From: Undaria pinnatifida
Lineage: Eukaryota; Sar; Phaeophyceae; Laminariales; Alariaceae
Length of the DNA stretch: 64,000 nucleotides
Direction: 5' to 3'
NCBI GenBank assembly: GCA_012845835.1
Contig: JABAKD010000019.1
Coordinates: forward strand, 8,413,346-8,477,345
Every line of letters starts with the position of its first letter. The first letter of the stretch is position 1. The notes under the pieces were generated by a model. The model saw nothing but the letters and a program-made list of their open reading frames with translations. It made no database searches and was not told where the DNA came from. Both the position numbers and the translations under genes were made by a program. Positions 52,801 to 60,689 of the stretch are shown here, piece by piece.

Positions 52801-55064
52801 CGTATCTCTTGAAAACAGCGAGATATTGTAGCTCCGGCTGATACTCAAAGGGACGCATGACGGCACACTCGTGTATGGTCGTGGAATTGGAAGGAGCTCC
52901 GCGGAAGTGATGGGTTAGCCAACGTTGTAATACTACTGCTACCTCTTCGGCTACGGCTACTGCTACTGCTACTGCTGCTGCTACTGCTGCCGCTACCGCT
53001 ACTGCCACTAGTACTGCCACTAGTACTGCCACTAGTACTGAAAGTAGAGTACGGCACACCCTTTCTACACACCTTGGCGCAAAATCTGACTGTCAAGTGG
53101 TGTCGCGTACTGTTGTATACCTCATCGCTTACAGAGTGGGGGTGAAAGCGAAAGCAATCTGTCATTCCGTTGCTGTGACAGGAGAAATAAATCTTTGAAG
53201 AAGGCATTTCGTTGTGGCGACAGGCGACAACACTTTTTGATATCTTACCTCGGGTCCCCTCGACCCTAGCTTCTTCTGTATCTCCCCTGAGCCAAAGATT
53301 GTTGAGAAGTGGGCATTTTTGGCCCACCAAGGCGCTCGGTACGCTCGCGGCGCGAAACTGCACGGTCCACCCAAGAGGAGGCGCGGGGAAGGGGGATGGG
53401 GGCGGGGGGGGTGAAATAATTCATCATGCATCGCCGCAGTCTGTCAGACCGTAGACCCTCGCATCCCTACAATGTCAGGATGGAGTACGTCGGGTTTTCA
53501 CCGACCACGCAGACATCGCGTGCACCAAGCGCGAAACGCTGTGAGGCGTTCGGTGAGTCACATGAAGGGTGAGCTGCATCCTACTAACAACGAATGGTGA
53601 GGAGGGCTTCCGCACTTTGTGAGTACTTTTTTGCTTGTCGGATGACGGCTTCGAATTAAATTGTTCTCCACTCCGCGTAATATGATCTAACTCGAGCACC
53701 ATCTTGGTGGTTGGGAGTAAGTGATGTCTGGCCATTCACGGGGTTTGGCCTGCTTCAATCAGGCGGCCGGAGGGGGGGGGGGGGGGGCGGGCGTACGTGC
53801 AGACCATTCACGGGATTTCACTGCTTCAATCGCCGAGGAGGGGGGGTAAGGGGTTATGAATAACAGCTGGCCTTTCACGAGGATTGACTCGCTTCAATCG
53901 GCGGCGGCGGGGGGCAGGGGTTAGAAGAAGGTGTTGACCCGTAAATGGGGCTTCACATGCTTCAATCGGCGAGCGGGTGGGGGGGGTAGGGTAGGGGTTG
54001 GGAGTATTTGCTGGTTATTTACGGGATTTCATAGCTCCAATCGGCGATGGGGTGGGGGGTTAGGGGTTTAGAGTGAGCGCTGGCGTTCACGGGATTTCAC
54101 TTGCTTTAATCGGCGACGGGGGAAGCGGGGATTGGGAGTAAGTGCTGGCCTTTAGCGGGGTTCCACTACTTCACGTGATAAACAAATGGGCTGTGCTGTA
54201 TCTATGGTATACAGATGAATTCTCATGAACGCGAACTGAAAACGAAGAAACGATCTTGAAAATATGGAGATTCGTCACCTCCGTCATTGCGCTTTACCTC
54301 ACGACTACAGCAGCGTCCTCTTTACCGTTACGGTCAAGTACGTGCCAGGTACGATATCATAGAGTTGAGTACTGTACTGCTACTGCTGAATGTATGATGT
54401 ACCATGGGGTACGTACCATGGGGTACGCAAGAGTACGTCTGGGTGCTTCAACTGAAGATGAAGCGATTGAGAGATCATGGCCGGTTCAGACATGCGACGG
54501 TATTCCACGCAGATCCTGACGACACTAGCTGCGACTATGATAGCCAAGCAAAGAAATATAGCTGGGCACACGCCAAGCCAAGCACAGAAATGTACCAGGT
54601 AACACGTTCCCCCCGTCAACCATCGGCGCCAGCGCTACTTTAGACTACCTGGTAGTGCTGAGTGAGCATGTTGCGACTTCGTTCAGGCCGTACCACGGGA
54701 ACTTGAACTGCTGTACGCAGCGCATCTCTCGTCTTGCCTCTCACCTATCTACAACATTCTTCGCCGCAACAGCCGAAGTTTTAGCTGCTGTTGTGCCCAT
54801 CAATCCCCCTTCTCCATTTGCAATTCCAACACCAGCATCAGCAGCATCAGCAGTAGCAGCAGAAGCAGCCGTCACGACGCCAACGTCAGCAGCAAGAAGA
54901 GGCAACCCTGCTGATGATGATCCAACGCCCGCACTTCTGGAGGCCTCGCCACCACTAGGGACAACACCTCCCGATGTCATGGTCGTTCTCAGAGCATTAG
55001 TGCCAGTTACACACACCACAGCCAAAGCAAATATAGCCAGCGATCTCCGCGCGGTTCGGTACAT
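43706..55064 (-). CDS. YheT/EMB8-type alpha/beta hydrolase, complete ten-exon gene
   Basis: A serine hydrolase of the YheT/ABHD1-3/EMB8 family, probably acting on acyl esters or lipids; the substrate is unknown. Exons (gene order): 55,064-54,745; 53,357-53,249; 52,564-52,362; 51,343-51,209; 50,858-50,798; 49,962-49,870; 47,351-47,207; 46,336-46,215; 44,292-44,206; 43,843-43,706. Phases agree throughout, giving 470 residues. Landmarks: signal-like segment 9-24 ending A24|L25; YRAPWWAKNAHF (~112-123); RWDTPDGDFVDIDF (~150-163); LTHGLES (192-198); nucleophile elbow GFSLGGN with Ser268; EFDDMVIAPVFGF (357-369); NDPFMDP with Asp400; HGGHCAF with His429. The triad is intact. Leu after the signal cleavage is tolerated in some ochrophyte plastid presequences, so plastid or secretory targeting is possible. 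Intron 4 uses a GC donor. It converges with rsmD. Confidence 0.93.
44206..44292 (-). CDS. Hydrolase exon 9 (catalytic Asp)
   Basis: Acceptor ATCTACCACCAG; 29 codons; donor GAG|GTGACG. AINDPFMDPKKLPTLEDLRG then APVRLSYHE contains the Asp of the triad (NDP) at the usual place after strand beta-7. Confidence 0.93.
44300..44430. repeat. CAGATTGAGA-type short repeats, part 1
   Basis: AGATTGGGG, CAGATCGAAATAT, CAGATTGGACGAGGAGATCG and CAGATTGAGACAG recur at ~12-16-bp spacing beside exon 9. A second block is at 45,545-45,960. Confidence 0.75.
44940..45134 (-). other. Possible coding fragment in hydrolase intron 8, unassigned
   Basis: On the minus strand a frame reads DSAEEFMLIYALAHERLPAV then CCGLLSSLLKCMRF before losing protein character. 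It sits in the middle of an intron and has no counterpart in the hydrolase family. It may be a piece of a transposon protein or of an inserted gene; the identity is unknown. Confidence 0.25.
45545..45960. repeat. CAGATTGAGA-type short repeats, part 2
   Basis: AGCAGATTGAGACAGCAG, GGCAGATTGAGACAGCAG, GCGGATTGAGTTAGCAG and similar units continue through this part of intron 8, with the exon 9 echo embedded at ~45,757. Confidence 0.75.
45757..45799 (-). repeat. Echo of the 5' part of hydrolase exon 9
   Basis: The plus-strand text GCGTCTTCGGGTCCATGGGT - CACCGATTGCTTGCCACGG corresponds to GCTTCTTCGGGTCCATAAAG - GGGTCGTTGATTGCCTGGTGG at exon 9. It lies ~1.5 kb before exon 9 in gene order and is flanked by the same CAGATT repeats. 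Confidence 0.7.
46215..46336 (-). CDS. Hydrolase exon 8
   Basis: Acceptor TCTCGCGAAAAG; two bases complete the Gly codon from exon 7, then 40 codons; donor CAG|GTGCGC. EFDDMVIAPVFGFDDYQDYY and FLKGVRVPLLAVQ are family landmarks (REFDD...FGF..DYY...VRxPLL). Confidence 0.94.
46675..46730 (-). repeat. Echo 2 of the 3' end of hydrolase exon 7
   Basis: The minus strand reads GGTGATCAACCTGTACAGGC then TTCAAGGTCGCCACCGTTG|GTCAG. It is homologous to the exon 7 end and keeps GT at the donor position (46,674). Confidence 0.7.
46921..46985 (-). repeat. Echo 1 of the 3' end of hydrolase exon 7
   Basis: The minus strand reads AGCGGAGGTGATCAACCTGG then AAGGTCGCAACCATAG|GTACCC. The encoded AEVINLGSFQKVATIG mirrors AEVIDMDRLRKITTIG of the true exon. 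The donor position is GT. Confidence 0.8.
47207..47351 (-). CDS. Hydrolase exon 7
   Basis: Acceptor CTATTTTTGTGCAG; 48 codons plus one base; donor ATAG|GTGACC. RVDTGFGKQVYAKNFLSSLI then PKMVRKSLTDPRVAEVIDMD is the lid/helical region between the PFD motif and REFDD of the family. Confidence 0.92.
47700..47800 (-). pseudogene. Degenerate upstream copy of hydrolase exon 7 (5' part)
   Basis: The minus strand encodes VNTGFEKAVYPNNFLNSLIP, closely matching VDTGFGKQVYAKNFLSSLIP of exon 7. It is preceded by a similar AG (TTGTTGAG) ~0.45 kb earlier in gene order. It diverges after ~25 codons and has no usable donor. It is a relic of exon duplication. Confidence 0.8.
47898..48145. mobile_element. 248-bp MITE with CTACGATAGAGG ends, copy 1
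   Basis: The left end is ACGCGTCCTACGATAGAGGT and the inverted right end is ACTCGTGCTACGATAGAGGT. T-runs followed by G flank both ends (TTTTTG / TTTTG). It lies in hydrolase intron 6; relatives are at 60,128-60,370 and 60,439-60,684. Confidence 0.8.
49474..49515 (-). repeat. Echo 2 of the 3' end of hydrolase exon 6
   Basis: The minus strand reads GGCTGCGTACATTTACGTTT then ATGCTGCCAGCTG|GTGAGTCC. It parallels the exon 6 end including the bases after the donor (GTGAGCCCGATGGG in the true site). Confidence 0.75.
49723..49765 (-). repeat. Echo 1 of the 3' end of hydrolase exon 6
   Basis: The minus strand encodes GAVTCIPFDAVSCQL before GTGAGC, nearly identical to GAVTCVPFDAVSCQL of exon 6. It is preceded by a ~26-base G run instead of an exon 5' part, so it cannot be spliced in as a full exon. 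Confidence 0.88.
49766..49791. repeat. Uninterrupted C run (G run on the coding strand)
   Basis: About 26 consecutive C residues directly precede the echo of exon 6. Similar shorter G/C runs occur at 46,397-46,416, 39,296-39,314, 52,311-52,331 and 53,770-53,787, mostly inside introns of the two genes. Confidence 0.9.
49870..49962 (-). CDS. Hydrolase exon 6
   Basis: Acceptor TTTCTGGGAAAG; 31 codons; donor CTG|GTGAGC. FLGELGERAQDLGIMGGAVT then CVPFDAVSCQL matches the family segment after GGN...K, ending in the PFD motif. Phase 0 on both sides. Confidence 0.93.
50230..50330 (-). repeat. Echo of the acceptor and 5' part of hydrolase exon 6
   Basis: The minus strand reads TTCTGTGAAAG then TTTGTGGGAGAACTGGGGTA and GCAAGCGCAGGATAT, parallel to the true TTTCTGGGAAAG|TTTCTGGGGGAACTGGG. 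Flanking intron (CGAATGTTCTTCGCG versus CGAATATTCTTTCAT) is also duplicated. The period is ~280-300 bp. Confidence 0.8.
50798..50858 (-). CDS. Hydrolase exon 5 (catalytic Ser)
   Basis: Acceptor CGGAACAG; one base completes an Arg codon, then HPNSPLFLSGFSLGGNVIAK; donor AAG|GTGAGA. GFSLGGN is the nucleophile elbow of the family, where most hydrolases have GxSxG. Confidence 0.95.
51209..51343 (-). CDS. Hydrolase exon 4, followed by a GC donor
   Basis: Acceptor GCCTCGACAG; one base, 44 codons, two bases. YQRKGFRVAVVCFRSCSGED then AYHLGFTDDLELVCRTLRA matches the family (RGC, then SFTEDL). The exon ends CAAG|GCGAGG. No GT donor fits the phase of exon 5, so the intron is GC-AG. Confidence 0.93.
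51715..51842. repeat. CCGTACCGTACC-rich tract
   Basis: CCGTACCGCACCGCGCCGTA, CATACCATACCGTACCGTAC and similar 5-bp-periodic text lies in hydrolase intron 3. It is simple-sequence in type. Confidence 0.7.
52012..52080 (-). repeat. Echo 2 of the 3' end of hydrolase exon 3
   Basis: The minus strand reads TACTGACCCACGGGTTGGAG, ACGAGCTCGGCATCTCTCAC, then GACGCTACC|GTGAGGG, keeping a good donor. The peptide LTHGLEWTSSASLTA mirrors LTHGLESTSSAPLTA. Confidence 0.88.
52212..52275 (-). repeat. Echo 1 of the 3' end of hydrolase exon 3
   Basis: The minus strand reads TTGACCCACGGGTTAAAATC, GACGAGCTCCGCACCTCTGA, then AATGGCGCTATC followed by GAGTC, so the donor GT is lost here. It is closest in position to the true exon. 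Confidence 0.88.
52362..52564 (-). CDS. Hydrolase exon 3
   Basis: Acceptor ATACACACCACAG; 67 codons plus two bases; donor CTAGC|GTGAGT. ILYRRERWDTPDGDFVDIDF is followed by a Gly/Ser linker and APFAILTHGLESTSSAPLTA. PDGDF and HGLEG/S are family hallmarks, the latter forming the oxyanion-hole region. Confidence 0.94.
52925..53045. repeat. GCT/ACT trinucleotide tract with CACTAGTACTGC repeats
   Basis: (GCTACT)n passes into three copies of GCCACTAGTACT, in hydrolase intron 2. Confidence 0.85.
53249..53357 (-). CDS. Hydrolase exon 2
   Basis: A long C/T tract and GACCGTGCAG form the acceptor. One base completes Ser107, then 36 codons; donor GAG|GTAAGA. AYRAPWWAKNAHFSTIFGSG matches the (F/Y)xPxWWxxxxHxQT segment near the N terminus of YheT/EMB8 proteins. 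Confidence 0.92.
53440..53715 (-). repeat. Dispersed repeat B, reverse partial copy
   Basis: CGCATCCCTACAATGTCAGG, CGTCGGGTTTTCACCG and CATGAAGGGTGAGCTGCATC are the reverse complement of the right part of repeat B; GTTCTCCACTCCGCGTAATA reaches its middle. Confidence 0.65.
53720..54178. repeat. Private ~65-70-bp tandem array of hydrolase intron 1
   Basis: About seven units contain TTCACGGGATTTCACTGCTT, CAATCGGCGA, a G-rich run and GGGTTGGGAGTAAGTGCTGG. No copy was seen elsewhere in the window. Confidence 0.85.
54745..55064 (-). CDS. Hydrolase exon 1 (N-terminal presequence)
   Basis: The chosen ATG (55,064) starts MYRTARRSLAIFALAVVCVT, a basic n-region followed by a hydrophobic core. An in-frame ATG 18 codons upstream would bury this segment, so it is less likely. 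The rest is an Ala/Ser/Thr/Gly-rich linker to ~residue 106. The donor GATAG|GTGAGAGG leaves two bases that exon 2 completes. Confidence 0.85.
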
Positions 55065-56400
55065 GGCTTTATTAGCGCACACAACACCTCTAGTATATCG
55101 CACACCCTCTGGATTCAAAAATCGAGGAGTTGCTAGTACTTGACGAGGCGTTTTTATATAGGGAATTTATTTTCTCCGAAAAACGCACACACACAAGATC
55201 AGGATCCTGGCTGGCGCCCTCGCCGGGCGCACTGCGCAATCTCCGATCCAGGGACAGAGAGGGTTCAAGGTACACCGTGCACACGACGAAACATGCGCGG
55301 GGGCGTAGGGGGGTTTTCTTGGCTCGCCGATCCAAGGGAGAGTCATCGTGCGCGTGCGAATTGGTGCTGGAGCACATGTCTGCCAAGAGACAGCACGTGT
55401 TTTTTGCCGAAAAAATACTGCTCCTTCGGAAGACTCGTAGATGCCCCTCCCTTCCGCGTGGCAAGACGAGAGGAAGCTCTCAAGTCCGCAAGTCTCTTCC
55501 CTGTGCATTGCATAGGAGGACGATTGCGAAGATCAGGGTGGGACGCACCTACCTCATCCGCACCGAGAACGCCCCCCGGGATTGAGGCTTGCCTGCTGCT
55601 GGGGCTCTCTCTAAGTAAATGGGTATGCTTTCCGTTGCATATTTGTCGTCCTCTATCGGTGCATTACGAGTAGTATAACTAACAGACGGCAGTCGCTTAC
55701 GAGTCTAACCGTATACAACTGCTGTAGTAGTGCTTTGCTTTAGGGCCCACGCATGATAAATCGACCAAACATCGACGGAAGTAAGATCTTATCAACCGTC
55801 GAGGAAGAGCATGCAGCAGTCACGACTACAGCATGCTGTGCCCGTGTCGATGAGTGCCCATCGTTGGGCTGCGGACACCCGCGCTCCTTCCGGAGCAGCC
55901 TGGGCTGTTTGTTTTCGCCGATTCTGTTACCATCACTTTTTTGCGCCATGCACCCCCTCTGAAACCCCACAGAGATACCGTGTACTGCCGTACTGTATTT
56001 GGCAATCCACAACAATTTCAAAGAAGAGGTGTGATAGTAGTTGCACCTGACATTTCCTTCACCGATCAACTTTGACAGGTTGGTGGAGACGGCGGTTCGC
56101 CGCTACGCTCCAAGGTCCTATGAGTGCATCGCTTCCTCGCATGGACCCCCTACAGACTCTCATTTTGGGACAGGCTCTAATTCTTGTTTGAAGCTGTTGA
56201 CCGGTTTCTAAAGGTGTAGGTCTATAAGCAGAAGTCACGGGGACGCGTGGTGGTGACTCTAGACGGTGACACATAATTCTCTCTTTTATTATCCAGCTGT
56301 CGAGCGACAGCTCGTGACGAACCACGCAGGGAAATTTTCCAGCGAAATAAATTCCCACTCGTCCAGCAGGAGTGTCCCCTTACACCTTATACATACATTA
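55065..56400. other. Upstream region of the hydrolase gene
   Basis: The 5' UTR and promoter of the minus-strand hydrolase should lie here. The GC-rich part (55,130-55,670) is open in several frames on both strands, but none shows a domain or consistent codon bias. 55,753-56,078 has a further open frame of no recognisable character. Confidence 0.4.
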
Positions 56401-56947
56401 TATTCCTATCGTAGCACCCGCCCATGAACTCTTGGGTAATTCAAAGGTGACCCATGGCCAACCCATCGGTTAGTACCCCAAAGTCGTGGGCGAAGCACAT
56501 GTGAACCACGGGTGACCTACAGGTCAAGGCTACGGTAGGGGGTCACTTTCAGGTCCCTGCTTTTCAGACGCTCAAAGTCACTCGGCCGAGCAACTATACG
56601 ATGTATCTTCAGGAGGAGCTTATTATCCTTGTTATGGTTTGTGATATGCACCTTGATAGCATTATTTGTTACGCTGCTCCATAAGAATGCCTCAAAGTCC
56701 CATTTTGAATAAGGTGAACAGGTACGCTCGCCCGAGTGGCCTATGCGAAGAAATGAAGCGAAGGGTAGCCTCCGTACCGTAGCGCCAGTCGACGGGCAAA
56801 ACACGGGTGACCTAAGGTTGGAGTACACGTAATCCCCGGGGGGGCCACGGGTAAGCCACGGGTGGCCTATGGGCAACCCACAGGTGATCCACGGGCAAAC
56901 CATGGGCTAGTATCGAAAAGTCACGGGCGAGCCACGGCTGACCCATG

Positions 56948-57042
56948 TTGGTTATATAGAACTACCCATTGCCCCACGTAGTCACGTGACTACGTGGGCC
57001 AGTGGTGACTACGTGGGCCAGTGGGTAGTTCTATATAGCCAA
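56948..57042. mobile_element. Foldback hairpin element, copy 1
   Basis: The left arm TTGGTTATATAGAACTACCC - CCCACGTAGTCAC and the right arm GTGACTACGTGGGCC - GGGTAGTTCTATATAGCCAA are inverted complements, with an extra GTGACTACGTGGGCCAGTG in the middle. It can fold into a hairpin of nearly 40 bp and interrupts the minisatellite. Confidence 0.75.
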
Positions 57043-57269
57043 AAAAAGATATGTTTGGGAGTCCGCCAATTGACTCTCACTGACATTCGTGACAGGGATC
57101 TCGGGGGCTCACTCCCCTCGCCACGCACTACCCTAGTACTCAGGAGCAAACTATCACAACCATTCACGTCCCCAGCGCGCACGCTCGCAAATACCATATT
57201 TCTTTTTTGCTTTTCCCGAAAAAAAGCGGAAATATGAAGTCGGTGGGACTCGAACCTACGGCATATATT
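57043..57269 (-). other. Segment between the hairpins with a tRNA-like B box
   Basis: The minus strand contains GCCGTAGGTTCGAGTCCCAC then CGACTTCATATTTCCGC (57,226-57,262), which resembles a TPsiC arm and acceptor strand. No 5' half pairs with it. The rest of the segment is unrecognised. Confidence 0.35.
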
Positions 57270-57336
57270 TTGTTGGCTACATAGAACTACCCACTGTGAC
57301 TACGTGGGCCAGTGGGTAGTTCTATATAGCCAACAA
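57270..57336. mobile_element. Foldback hairpin element, copy 2
   Basis: TTGTTGGCTACATAGAACTA - CCCACTG and CAGTGGG - TAGTTCTATATAGCCAACAA form a near-perfect inverted repeat with a short GTGACTACGTGGGC loop. The arm is that of copy 1. Confidence 0.75.
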
Positions 57337-58249
57337 CCCACGGGCCAACGCATGAGCTACCATTGGGTGATCCATGGGCTATCCATGGGTGACCCATGGG
57401 ATACCCATGGACTCTAACCATAAACTCATGGACGACCCATGGCCGACCCGTAGACTGACCATGAACTCGTGGTTGACCCATGGTGACCCGCGGGCAACCG
57501 ACGGGTAAATCATGGACTACCCGTGGGCTGCGGGCATTCATAGTGCTGTAAACTCATGGGTGACTCACGCGTGACCCACAGGAGACCAACAGGCGACTCA
57601 CAGGTGACCCATTGGTGAATCGCGGGTGGACCTCGGGTGACCCACGAGTGGCACATGAGCGACCCATAGGCTAGTAGCGCGATGCAGTAGGCGATCTACG
57701 GGCGACCCACCGACGACGCATTTATGACCCATACACGATCCACGCGTGACCAATGGGTGACCGGTGGGTGATCGGCGGGTGATCCATCGGATACTCGCGA
57801 GATACTCCCACACAGATTTGGGTGACCCCACGTACAACCCACAGGTGATCCGCGGGTGACCCATGGGCACCTCACGACGATCCACGGGCAACTCACGGGT
57901 AATCCACGGGCAACTCACGGCAATCCACGGGTAATCCATGGGCAACCTAAGATTAGTCTATGGGTTAGGTATATACTCCGTACTGGGTCTGGCGTCGGTA
58001 GGATGTTTCCATGAAATAGGAATATCTTGCAGCGATGTACGGAACAGCTGGATGCTGTAATGACAGCGTCAGTACAAGTTCACAACAAAATAACTACGGC
58101 GAGAAGGTGCGAGCGAGAGAGGGGAGTCAGTCGTAGTGACCAATGATGTATACTGGTAAGCCCATGCAGTTATTTTCAATTCAGCGGAGGAAAGCATAGG
58201 CGTGTGGACGAACTTGAGCCACGACAAGGGGCATAACTTGCGCGAGGAG

Positions 58250-58650
58250 GTTTTGGAAATCAGCAGCAGCGGGAGACAAAACAGTCAATGAAGCGAACCT
58301 GTATCACAACGAGGGGAAGAGCGCGCATGTGTAGAAAAGGGAGTAGACAGCGGGGACGGGTGCGACGACAAAGGGGAACAGCTGGCAATACCAAGGCACA
58401 AGGTGAGCACCCCGGTACGGGCAGGTACAAGGGAAGTAACCCGAGGCCACGGCAGGAAATGAAACAATCTCGCATAACACGAAGACGGGAAGACTGTATA
58501 AGAGGAGAAGTGGAGTTTGGCAACAGAGGCAGGAAGGACTGTGTCAGGGGAGAGGCCGGGGACACCAAGATACGAGGTGAGCACCTGGATATTGGGAGGG
58601 ACAGGGAAGCTATGCTTGACGCTCTCTGAGGTATGGATGCAGGAGGCCCG
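58250..58650. repeat. Two ~170-bp tandem units
   Basis: GCAATACCAAGGCACAAGGT - GAGCACC and GGGGACACCAAGATACGAGG - TGAGCACCTGG mark equivalent points of two diverged units, each followed by GGGAGG/GGGAAG-type text. Confidence 0.55.
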
Positions 58651-58699
58651 AGGGTGGTAACTGTTAAATCGTTCTCCCTGGCTTGGAATGCTTTTCCAT

Positions 58700-59298
58700 G
58701 ATCCTGCGGAATAGTTACCAGGTAGCCACTGGGGTTTATCAACAGACGCCGCCGCCTGTGTGGGCGGGAAGAACCATATTTTAGTTTCTGTATGGCCTGA
58801 TTACAACGTCTAGTGTATGCGAAAAAAAGACACTAGTAGCTGGCTTAAACCATCGTATATTTACACTTGGATGCATATACCTTTGGATAAGTTTTTTTTA
58901 TGGCGGGCAAAGGATGAGGGTCGACGATGGTCGCTTGTTCGTCTCGATTCACTGTTTCGCACGACTGGACAGGACCTTGCCTCATTACGTTCGACACACA
59001 TTGCTCCCAGCGCGGCACCCACTGTGCCTAGCCCACTAAATGCGGAAAGAACGGTCGAAACATCGCCCGGACAGCCTGCGCCTCTCTGGGGGAACTGATA
59101 AAATATCGGCGCTCGGTATACTGCTTATCGCAAGATTATACACATACTAGGCACCTGGTTTCTGGAGCGATTAACGTGGTACGCGAAGGCATTGCGCTAT
59201 AGCAGGCACCTCTACCGATATTCAGTCCAGGACAATTATACATACGGATATTGCGGGCGAGATAGTTCCAGGTTATGTCACCGATACAATGGTGAGTA
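58700..59298. other. Unassigned stretch
   Basis: A 93-codon plus-strand frame (58,817-59,098) contains KFFLWRAKDEGRRWSLVRLD but no recognised domain, and its borders do not look like splice sites I can defend. Otherwise nothing was seen. Confidence 0.35.
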
Positions 59299-59615
59299 GT
59301 TGTCGCCCCGGCAGTCTAGTGGTTCATTTTGAATACTACTAAAGTTGGTGTCAGCGGTTCAAATCCCGATACCAAGGCTTTTGAATGTATAGACACCAAC
59401 TCCCGACAGCGCTTTTATAGCGTGGGTAATCACAATTCGACGCAAGTCAACGACGGGATAGAGTGCTGAATCATTCCCGCGATACTACTGAAGACGCGCG
59501 CCGTGGCTGGGAGGGGCGAGAAGAGCCTGCTTAGTGACTCCGAATATCAGTTACGTCTAGGGAGGGACAAGGACGAAGCAAACGTGAGAAGATGTTAGAT
59601 GTGATGAGCAAAACA
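59299..59615 (+). mobile_element. tRNA-derived SINE, copy 6
   Basis: The head TTGTCGCCCCGGCAGTCTAG - TGGTTCA and B box GGTTCAAATCCCG lead into ACAGCGCTTTTATAGCGTGG, CGACGCAAGTCAACGACGGG and GAGAAGATGTTAGATGTGAT. The body is more diverged than in copy 5. Confidence 0.75.
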
Positions 59616-59699
59616 AAACAAACAAAGTGATGGCAGGCAGCTTGCGGATGGGGAACGGAAAGCCATGGACGTCTAGCTTAGTACAGAGGGGGGCTCCCA

Positions 59700-59930
59700 A
59701 TGTATCGGTTGAATAATGTCACTGCTCTTTATAGCACCGGTGAATTTGCTTGGCATGACTGGAGATCTCTAGAGCAACACTATCCCCGATAGTTCCCGTG
59801 CGAATAGTTTTGTGAATTTGCTTGGCCTGCTGGAAATCTCTAGAGTATCTTAATCCCCAATAATGCAGGTGACCTGAACAGTGCTGGTATATTGGGCCGA
59901 CATTTCCCGGTAAGATTGGCAGCCCCCACT
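59700..59930. repeat. Two ~75-bp units with AATTTGCTTGGC
   Basis: GGTGAATTTGCTTGGCATGA - CTGGAGATCTCTAGAG and GTGAATTTGCTTGGCCTGCT - GGAAATCTCTAGAG repeat in tandem. TATAGCACCGG links it loosely to 32,155-32,355. Confidence 0.55.
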
Positions 59931-60127
59931 GTAGTGCAAGAAACGCTTAATAGTGGACGAAAAGTAGGCCGGACGACCTAGGGGCAGGAGAAAGGGCAGG
60001 AGGTAACGAGAGGCGAGGGATCAAAGGCTGGGGGGCGGAATGCTCAAGGGAATACCATTGCCGCACGGAAGGTTTTGGTTTTGGCAGGCAAGCTTGACCA
60101 TGCTTCCCTCCTCGGGGTCGAATTCGG

Positions 60128-60370
60128 ACGCGTGTTACGATAGGGGTAGCCTTTTTTGCCGAAGCTGCTTTCTGAATGAGGGGGGATCCTCAACCCCAAA
60201 AAGTCGTCGGAATGCCGTTCTTGTTTTGCAATGTGATTTGCATTCTATACCTAGGGCATGGGGTTATTGATTGGGTTTTGATTTCATTTTGCTCAAAATA
60301 ATATTTTACTCAGGCGAGGAGCCTGGAAAAAAAGGTAGGTGCACATCTACACCGTCGGAGGTGCCACGCG
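60128..60370. mobile_element. MITE with CTACGATAGAGG ends, copy 2 (diverged)
   Basis: The left end ACGCGTGTTACGATAGGGGT is clear. The right end (GTGCACATCTACACCGTCGG - AGGTGCCACGCG) is eroded. The interior shares TATACCTAGGGCATGGG with copy 3, where it reads TATACCTAGGGAATGGG. Confidence 0.6.
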
Positions 60371-60438
60371 CTCTATGTTGGTGTGTTGATGTGTTGATGT
60401 GCTGATGTGTCAAGGCTTCCGCAGTTTTTTGCAGTGAG

Positions 60439-60684
60439 ACGCATGCTACGATAGAGGTAGCACTTTTCGTCTGAAACGTTTTTTGAATGACGGGGCTCCT
60501 CAAGCCAAAATCGTAGGAAATATACCATTTGTTTTTGCGTGATTCTCGTTGTATACCTAGGGAATGGGATTTTTCATCCGGTCGTAACAGCTTTATTTTT
60601 TCCTTGTTTTTTGGGAGAGGTCTTAAGCTCCTAAATTGAGGAACCCCGGAAAAAAAGTGCACCTCTATCGTTCGTAGCACGCGT
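60439..60684. mobile_element. 246-bp MITE with CTACGATAGAGG ends, copy 3
   Basis: The left end ACGCATGCTACGATAGAGGT - AGCACTTTTCG and the inverted right end ACGCGTGCTACGAACGATAG - AGGTGCACTTTTT give terminal inverted repeats of ~25 bp. It starts 68 bp after copy 2. Confidence 0.8.
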
Positions 60685-60689
60685 CGTAG

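Larger units (their letters stand above)
56420..57960. repeat. Degenerate 10-12-bp minisatellite (CCCATGGGTGA type)
   Basis: GGGTGACCCATGGGC / GGGCAACCCACAGGTGATCC units repeat over ~1.5 kb with gaps at 56,520-56,800 and 56,948-57,336. Many units contain a self-complementary CCATGG or CCACGG/CCGTGG core. Confidence 0.85.

Noticed and set aside
54655-55143. 162-codon plus-strand Ala/Pro/Thr-rich frame
   Set aside because: It is the antisense shadow of hydrolase exon 1, whose minus-strand reading has a signal segment and a matching splice phase.
55130-55673. Overlapping plus- and minus-strand frames of 113-177 codons upstream of the hydrolase
   Set aside because: Three frames are open at once because of GC content. 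None has a domain, splice context or codon bias that singles it out.
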